A stretch of DNA of 64,000 nucleotides from Watersipora subatra (taxonomy: Eukaryota; Bryozoa; Gymnolaemata; Cheilostomatida; Watersiporidae). The stretch is from contig NC_088717.1 of NCBI RefSeq assembly GCF_963576615.1, forward strand, positions 19,330,108-19,394,107, written 5' to 3'. A program made the translations under genes and the position numbers. Below, piece by piece: positions 62,701 to 64,000 of the stretch. The number at the start of each line of letters is the position of its first letter. Position 1 is the first letter of the stretch. The notes under the pieces were generated by a model. That model did no database searches. It saw only the letters and a program-made list of their open reading frames with translations, and was not told where the DNA came from.

Positions 62701-63643
62701 CATAGAGTATGAACATAGTCTCAGAGGTGGTAAATATTACCTAGCTCTATGGTGACTGATTTGAAATATAGCTACAAAATGTTGTTATGCCATCAATTTC
62801 CTCTCGCCTTGCTGATCACCTAAAATTATCCCTCTGTTGATGGAAAAACAGGTGCTTCAAAATTCTTAATTTAGACTTTGCAATCACCATTTTTTGACTG
62901 CAAATGCTAACAATCCTTCACTTGAGATGAATTTGACAAAGGAATACAGTCAAATAATGTTTTCGATCACCTTTACATGCGGCACAAAATTTGAGCTAAT
63001 CTTTCAAAACGTTAGTCTTGTAAGATAAAGTGAAAGAGCTGGTAAAAATTAAAACACTATATGTAAAAATAATTTTAAAAAAATGTCAAATGGATTGAAA
63101 CTACTTGTGCATCTGGTGTGATTAAAAGTTATAGCAAACATCAATTTATACTCACTCAATTTATTAACGAACTTATCCAAGGTAAAGTACTAATTACCAT
63201 TTCATTTTATTAATTTGGTTTTTGTAAGACAATTTAGGATTTCACTTCATATTTTTAAAATTATGATATATTAAATTTTATTTTAATGCTGCATGTAATC
63301 ACTTGAAGCTTTTATTATTATTGCTTAGGCTCGAGAACAAACACAACAAAATAGTGCGCAACATATTTTTACAAAGTTTAAACATATGAAGCAATTATCA
63401 GAAAGTATCAACTTCACACGTCATATTTAGACTGTACAGAAAGTGACTAACCAGTTTGAGAGGGTTTGTACTGCGCTTTGTCCGTCTGGATAAAAATTGA
63501 GACACTCTTAGATACAACAGTCACTTGTCCATATGACACGATTTCAGGAGCAGAAGGGTTAACCAACTGAAAAGCAACCCTAATCTGTGCGGAGCCTGGT
63601 CTTAGGTCTCTAGGGACAGATAGCGGAGCATCAAACACTTTTC
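28409..63643 (-). CDS. Gene B: thioester-containing protein, paralogue of gene A, 27 exon positions visible, alternative bait exons, 5'-partial
   Basis: Exons in transcript order (high to low coordinate): 63452-63643, 51372-51442, 50477-50605, 49681-49805, 49305-49395, 49039-49153, 48753-48865, 48131-48212, 47636-47775, 46192-46299, 45586-45713, 45163-45283, 44442-44591, 40715-40862, bait 38386-38608 or 34724-34907, 33171-33285, 32865-33080, 32352-32480, 32126-32264, 31846-32022, 31196-31434, 30662-30917, 29868-30082, 29560-29706, 29293-29465, 28961-29114, 28409-28621. With the first bait exon this gives about 1368 residues. Phases equal gene A throughout, and 19 of the 26 shared exons have identical length. 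The signal peptide and start of MG1 lie beyond 64000. A 19-nt open end at 63982-64000 before a gttagt donor might be part of the preceding exon, but this is weak. Confidence 0.93.
29868..31434 (-). CDS. Gene B exons 21-23: thioester domain with catalytic His
   Basis: 31196-31434 has [18 protein letters not shown] and ends HIIHKGMT, with the candidate catalytic His codon at 31208-31210. 30662-30917 has [19 protein letters not shown] and [19 protein letters not shown]. 29868-30082 has [16 protein letters not shown] and [11 protein letters not shown]. Exon 22 differs from gene A at many residues in its middle, while exon 23 has only about two changes. Confidence 0.9.
30265..30500 (+). mobile_element. 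tRNA-derived SINE, copy 4, in gene B intron
   Basis: The leader GAACTAGTACCCCGGTAGTC is followed by a tRNA-like section with A box TGGTTAGTACAGTTGG and B box GGTTCAAATCC, then a tail with CGACGGACTGACAGATG. This is the best preserved pol III promoter pair of the four copies, and gene A lacks the insertion in the matching intron. Confidence 0.75.
31495..31690 (-). repeat. About 93-bp repeat, two units (counterpart of 14865-15300)
   Basis: Two units containing GTGTGACATCTTATATACCT and GTGTGACACCTTATATATCT, in the gene B intron that matches gene A intron 19. Confidence 0.75.
31846..32022 (-). CDS. Gene B exon 20: thioester exon (GCGEQNM)
   Basis: GCGEQNM is encoded at 31946-31966 within [19 protein letters not shown]. 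The exon (177 nt) is almost identical to gene A exon 19, including the Leu/Met-rich helix [18 protein letters not shown]. The same gatgtag acceptor is used as in gene A. The residue after the motif is Asn, the common family state. Confidence 0.93.
32126..33285 (-). CDS. Gene B exons 16-19: MG7 and first CUB half
   Basis: 33171-33285 [17 protein letters not shown]; 32865-33080 [20 protein letters not shown]; 32352-32480 [19 protein letters not shown]; 32126-32264 [16 protein letters not shown]. Lengths and phases are identical to gene A exons 15-18. Donors at 32864 (TTG|gtcaga) and 32351 (GAG|gtctgt) are weak, but conservation with gene A supports them. Confidence 0.9.
33441..34400. repeat. 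34-bp minisatellite with 238-bp higher-order period
   Basis: About 28 units containing GTGAGCTAGTGTAGTATACT and AGTAAGTACTAACA. A block of seven units (238 bp) starting near 33715 recurs near 33953 almost unchanged. It lies in gene B between bait version 2 and exon 16. Confidence 0.92.
34724..34907 (-). CDS. Gene B bait exon, version 2 (alternative)
   Basis: It opens after ttattccag (phase 1) with [18 protein letters not shown], then three in-frame 18-bp repeats encoding PTGAAP, then [18 protein letters not shown] and donor ACATCTGT|GTAAGT (phase 2). It is 184 nt with no stops, has good splice sites and the same phases as version 1. The bait part is short, aromatic and Pro/Ala-rich, chemically unlike version 1. 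Alternative bait exons are known from some invertebrate TEP genes (for example fly and scallop, from memory), which supports mutually exclusive splicing here; transcripts are needed to prove it. Confidence 0.85.
34799..34855 (-). repeat. In-frame 18-bp coding repeat (PTGAAP x3)
   Basis: Three units of CCCACCGGGGCTGCTCCT within bait exon version 2. Length changes would lengthen or shorten the bait loop by six residues without shifting frame. Confidence 0.9.
35310..35460 (-). mobile_element. tRNA-like SINE fragment
   Basis: The minus strand reads GCCTAGCCAAATGGGTGAGC then GGAGGTTCTGAGATC, tRNA-like A and B boxes. It is related to 61720-61880 (GCTTAGCTCAAAGG and GGAGGTTACGAGATC). Confidence 0.55.
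35531..35983. mobile_element. MITE-like element, copy 3
   Basis: It has the same GATCTGACTGCCAGGATGTT block and complementary AACATCCTGGCCATCAGA near the other end. It lies between the two bait exons of gene B. Confidence 0.75.
36000..37490. other. Intron of gene B without recognised gene
   Basis: ORFs at 36535-36840 (+) and 37187-37402 (-) are open for 101 and 71 codons, but I recognise no domain and see no matching splice sites or paralogous support in gene A. Treated as intronic sequence. Confidence 0.5.
37493..38105 (-). repeat. 30-bp minisatellite between the bait exons
   Basis: About 20 units of CACCTCTGTCCCTTAACATA plus ATCTTTCCTTT on the plus strand, purine-rich in the sense of gene B. 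It starts about 280 bp downstream of bait version 1. Confidence 0.92.
38386..38608 (-). CDS. Gene B bait exon, version 1
   Basis: It opens after atttcag (phase 1) with [19 protein letters not shown], includes [20 protein letters not shown], and ends [16 protein letters not shown] with donor ACATCTGT|GTGAGT (phase 2). It is 223 nt long. Entry and exit phases, the final 16 residues and a PTGAAP motif are shared with the version 34724-34907, so inclusion of both in one transcript would duplicate the post-bait segment and break the frame (2-nt end meeting 2-nt start). The Lys/Arg content offers trypsin-like cleavage sites, as expected for a bait loop. Confidence 0.85.
39150..39425. repeat. About 31-bp minisatellite resembling the bait exon end
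   Basis: About nine units of CCAATCACATTAGACCAAGC plus ATTAGACTTAT. The string TCACATTAGACCAA is shared with the 3' end of bait exon version 1 (around 38392-38406). Confidence 0.85.
40715..45283 (-). CDS. Gene B exons 12-14: MG6 up to the bait loop
   Basis: 45163-45283 (acceptor tgttcag) reads [16 protein letters not shown] and [13 protein letters not shown]. 44442-44591 reads [19 protein letters not shown] and is protein-identical to gene A exon 12. 40715-40862 reads [16 protein letters not shown] to [12 protein letters not shown], ending phase 1 (G), which accepts either bait exon. The last intron-exon pair is separated by 3.6 kb containing a GT-rich array. Confidence 0.9.
41630..41930. 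repeat. Degenerate about 45-bp tandem repeat
   Basis: Repeated TTTAGCTGTTGCTAAG...CACCATGAC-like units, strongly diverged. A similar stretch (GTTTAGTTTAACTGTTGCTA) occurs at 45890-46075 in another gene B intron. Confidence 0.6.
42700..42805. repeat. 11-bp tandem repeat
   Basis: About nine units of TATGTAGAGCG/TATGTAGAGTG in gene B intron 13. Confidence 0.85.
43045..43665. repeat. GT-rich array (GAGCATGTGTGC) with a duplicated block of about 240 bp
   Basis: Units such as GTGTGAGCATGTGTGCGAG run for 620 bp. A complex segment containing GTGTGCAAACGTGTATGTGC and GTCCAGTGTAAGTGTTCAGT occurs twice, near 43298 and 43535. Long Cys/Val- or His/Thr-rich open frames here are products of the repeat. 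Confidence 0.9.
44612..45050 (-). repeat. Minisatellite with GTAAGTAT motif, gene B (counterpart of 8095-8340)
   Basis: About 13 units containing CAGGTGTAAGTATCAATGAT in the sense of gene B. It begins about 110 bp after the exon 12 donor and ends just before exon 13. Expanded about twofold relative to gene A. Confidence 0.9.
45586..46299 (-). CDS. Gene B exons 10-11: MG5
   Basis: 46192-46299 reads [17 protein letters not shown] to LSLDTLKPK, and 45586-45713 reads [16 protein letters not shown] then [18 protein letters not shown]. The YQIWARG block aligns with YQIWSRG of gene A. Exon 10 is 9 nt longer than in gene A. The intron between them holds degenerate TTTAGCTGTTGCTA-type repeats. Confidence 0.9.
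46594..47635 (-). repeat. 74-bp minisatellite repeating the exon 9 splice donor of gene B
   Basis: About 14 units; in the sense of gene B each starts GTATGTCAGTACTTCCTCTT and ends CTTCAGTGTATAT, so TATAT|GTATGT recurs every 74 bp (for example with GT at 47634, 47560 and 47486 on the minus strand). Units are more than 95% alike by eye. There is no variable spacer, so it is not a CRISPR. Confidence 0.95.
47636..47775 (-). CDS. Gene B exon 9: MG4 end, followed by repeated splice donors
   Basis: The exon encodes [19 protein letters not shown] to [20 protein letters not shown] and corresponds to gene A exon 8. The acceptor is taken as AG at 47776-47777 (tgtgaag). The donor is TATAT|GTATGT. This donor context is repeated about every 74 bp in the downstream intron. 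Read-through meets a stop within the first unit, so alternative donors here would truncate the protein, unlike in gene A. Confidence 0.85.
48131..51442 (-). CDS. Gene B exons 2-8: MG2 to MG4
   Basis: 51372-51442 [18 protein letters not shown]; 50477-50605 [10 protein letters not shown]; 49681-49805 [17 protein letters not shown]; 49305-49395 [16 protein letters not shown]; 49039-49153 [14 protein letters not shown]; 48753-48865 [16 protein letters not shown]; 48131-48212 [15 protein letters not shown]. Exon 5 (91 nt) is 45 nt shorter than its gene A partner, and exon 8 is 15 nt longer, both without changing phase. The protein is clearly more diverged from gene A here than in the C-terminal third. 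Confidence 0.9.
48310..48540. repeat. Degenerate tandem repeat (GTGTATACACTA...GATAAC)
   Basis: Four to five diverged units with GTGTATACACTA and GAGATAACAGTGACTTGTA in gene B intron 7. Confidence 0.6.
49415..49620. repeat. About 25-bp minisatellite
   Basis: About eight units of GTCAAACCCTGACATGTGAG plus AAAGT, in gene B intron 4. Confidence 0.85.
52440..52812 (-). mobile_element. tRNA-derived SINE, second family
   Basis: The minus strand begins GGTGTCAGGGTTGCCTAGTG, then GTAGCGCCTTTGACTGGTGG and TCTGAGTCCTGC, a clear tRNA-like head with A and B boxes, followed by a non-tRNA body of about 300 bp. Confidence 0.7.
52895..53325 (+). mobile_element. SINE-like repeat, third family, copy 1
   Basis: It shares ACCCAATGAATTTGAGTAAC and a tRNA-like section (CACGTAGGGTAATGGATAG, AAAGGTTTGAAGGAC) with 58325-58710. 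Both end with ACAC..AAACACTG and an AT-rich tail. Confidence 0.65.
53584..57453. repeat. 3.9-kb satellite of 16-bp units with exact 1200-bp higher-order duplication
   Basis: About 242 units of GCGTGGCTAATATATA. Variants (GCCAATATTTAGC, GTAGCTAA, ATATCG) are ordered into blocks; 54781-55980 is repeated as 55981-57180 with no difference seen on line-by-line comparison. A 304-bp (19-unit) sub-period also occurs (54781 and 55085). It lies in the long intron of gene B. Confidence 0.97.
57590..58300 (+). repeat. Inverted repeat, left arm
   Basis: About 700 bp that match the reverse complement of 62530-63270 at perhaps 80% by eye, for example ACCTGTTTTT next to AATTTTGAAGCACCTG and GCTCAAATTTTGTGCCGCAT. 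No complete ORF. The arms enclose 4.2 kb. Confidence 0.8.
58325..58710 (+). mobile_element. SINE-like repeat, third family, copy 2
   Basis: It has ACCCAATGAATTTGAGTAAC, then tRNA-like GGACGCGTAGTGTAATGAAG and AGAGGTTCCGAGTTC, then CATTTCTATAACTTTATCGC, matching 52895-53325. Confidence 0.65.
59440..60960. repeat. Direct repeats of an AT-rich block (three copies)
   Basis: The segment containing CTTTCAAACTGTATATTACA, AGATATAATAAACATAT and GGTCTACAGCTTGAATTAAT occurs at about 59518-59745, 60585-60725 and 60730-60955. Between them 60480-60560 has TATATAAGGAGATTTGGACT, which could be a promoter of an LTR-like element. Element type unresolved. Confidence 0.5.
60032..60073. repeat. Perfect 42-bp palindrome with overlapping second palindrome
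   Basis: AGGAACACTATAGCAACACT and its complement meet without spacer; the following TACTATAGCAACACTATAGTA forms an overlapping inverted repeat. Confidence 0.9.
61150..61215. repeat. (TA)-rich simple repeat
   Basis: ATATATAATATATATA tract of 65 bp, self-complementary. Confidence 0.9.
61224..61260. repeat. Perfect 37-bp palindrome
   Basis: AAGTATTATGTTGTTATA, one T, then its exact complement. It lies about 20 bp upstream of MITE copy 4. Confidence 0.9.
61282..61714. mobile_element. MITE-like element, copy 4
   Basis: It has TATCATTTGCAATTGTTTTT and GATCTGACTGCCAGGATGTT on the left and ACATCCTGCAGTCAGATC near the right end, inverted as in the other copies. Confidence 0.75.
61720..61880 (-). 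mobile_element. tRNA-like SINE fragment
   Basis: The minus strand reads CGCTTAGCTCAAAGGTTTAG then GGGAGGTTACGAGATCTAAT, followed by a tail with TTTGACAAACCAACTAACC. Related to 35310-35460 and 4760-4900. Confidence 0.55.
62530..63270 (-). repeat. Inverted repeat, right arm
   Basis: Reverse-complement partner of 57590-58300; shares TGCGGCACAAAATTTGAGCT, ACAGGTGCTTCAAAATTCTT and CAGGTATATGAAATATGTAG. It ends about 180 bp before gene B exon 1. Confidence 0.8.
63452..63643 (-). CDS. Gene B exon 1 (of those visible): end of MG1, start of MG2
   Basis: It follows ttttttcag at 63644 (phase 1) and reads [20 protein letters not shown], then [18 protein letters not shown], the FIQTDK..Y.P hallmark that opens MG2 in A2M/TEP proteins. 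The donor is G|GTTAGT. The joining codon with exon 2 (51442) restores [11 protein letters not shown]. The matching gene A exon must lie left of base 1. Confidence 0.9.
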
Positions 63644-63654
63644 CTGAAAAAAAT

Positions 63655-63920
63655 GTTATACTGTTGTATAACATATGTATGTTAATGGTTGTATATAACA
63701 TATGTTAACAGTTGTATAATATATGTATGTAAAAAGTTGTGTGTAACATATGTTAGCGGTTGTATAACATATGTATGTAAAAGATTGTGTATAACATATG
63801 TTAACAGTTGTATAATATATGTATGTTAATGGTTGTATATAACATACGTTAACGGTTATATAAAATATGTATGTAAAAGGCTGTATATAACATATGTTAA
63901 CGATTGTATATATGTATGCA
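63655..63920. repeat. About 45-bp minisatellite upstream of gene B exon 1
   Basis: About six units with TTGTATAACATATGTATGTT and ATATAACATATGTTAACAG; AACATATGTT is itself palindromic. Confidence 0.85.
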
Positions 63921-64000
63921 AAGAAGTTCTGAATGAAATTATCCAGAACTTTGACTTTCTGTTAACTTCCACACAACTAACCCTTGCTACGATTACACTC

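Larger units (their letters stand above)
51443..63451 (-). other. 12-kb intron of gene B
   Basis: It separates MG1/MG2 exon 63452-63643 from exon 51372-51442. It holds SINEs, the 16-bp satellite, an inverted-repeat pair (57590-58300 and 62530-63270), a MITE copy and two palindromes. I found no exon-like segment or recognisable protein in it; 58720-60560 has AAAACGCTTGAA-type internal duplications and could include LTR-like sequence, unproven. Confidence 0.7.

Noticed and set aside
63982..64000. Possible next upstream exon of gene B (open 19 nt before a gttagt donor, phase 1)
   Set aside because: Too short at the window edge to support; frame fits but chance is high. Kept only as a note in the gene B entry.

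Overview
The window is animal nuclear DNA: AT-rich, with phased spliceosomal introns, tRNA-derived SINE-like repeats and very many minisatellites. There is no prokaryotic architecture. Protein content (a complement-like thioester protein pair) and repeat style suggest a marine invertebrate, perhaps a lophotrochozoan. I could not place it further, and this is a guess from impression, not a search.

Three genes can be reconstructed exon by exon. Gene A (+, 570-18164, 5' end outside the window) and gene B (-, 63643-28409, 5' end outside the window) are paralogues of the thioester-containing protein / CD109 / alpha-2-macroglobulin family. They lie tail to tail, and every intron position and phase agrees between them. 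Both keep the GCGEQNM thioester, a C3-like catalytic histidine and a cysteine-rich C-terminus. Between their 3' ends sits gene C (+, 22344-26732), a complete 332-residue aldo-keto reductase of the L-galactose-dehydrogenase-like group with the full Asp/Tyr/Lys/His tetrad.

Layout: 1-569 intron of A; 570-18164 gene A; 18165-22343 intergenic (SINE, perfect 67-bp palindrome, promoter of C); 22344-26732 gene C; 26733-28408 intergenic; 28409-51442 gene B exons 27-2; 51443-63451 a 12-kb intron of B holding a 3.9-kb satellite of 16-bp units, SINEs and long inverted repeats; 63452-63643 the most upstream clear exon of B.

The most unusual features concern splicing. (i) Gene B has two alternative bait-region exons (38386-38608 and 34724-34907) with the same phases and the same C-terminal sequence. 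They look mutually exclusive, giving one thioester protein two different protease bait loops. (ii) In gene A the last 18 nt of exon 8 plus the following 5' splice site have been amplified into eleven 39-bp units. All are in frame and open, so splice-donor choice could add 0-130 residues. (iii) In gene B the intron after the same exon carries an unrelated 74-bp array that also repeats the splice donor (about 14 copies), but with stop codons. Minisatellites abut or contain 5' splice sites elsewhere too (genes A and C), suggesting donor-seeded repeat growth in this genome.

All exon boundaries are my reading of GT/AG sites, frame continuity and A-versus-B comparison. No transcript evidence was available.
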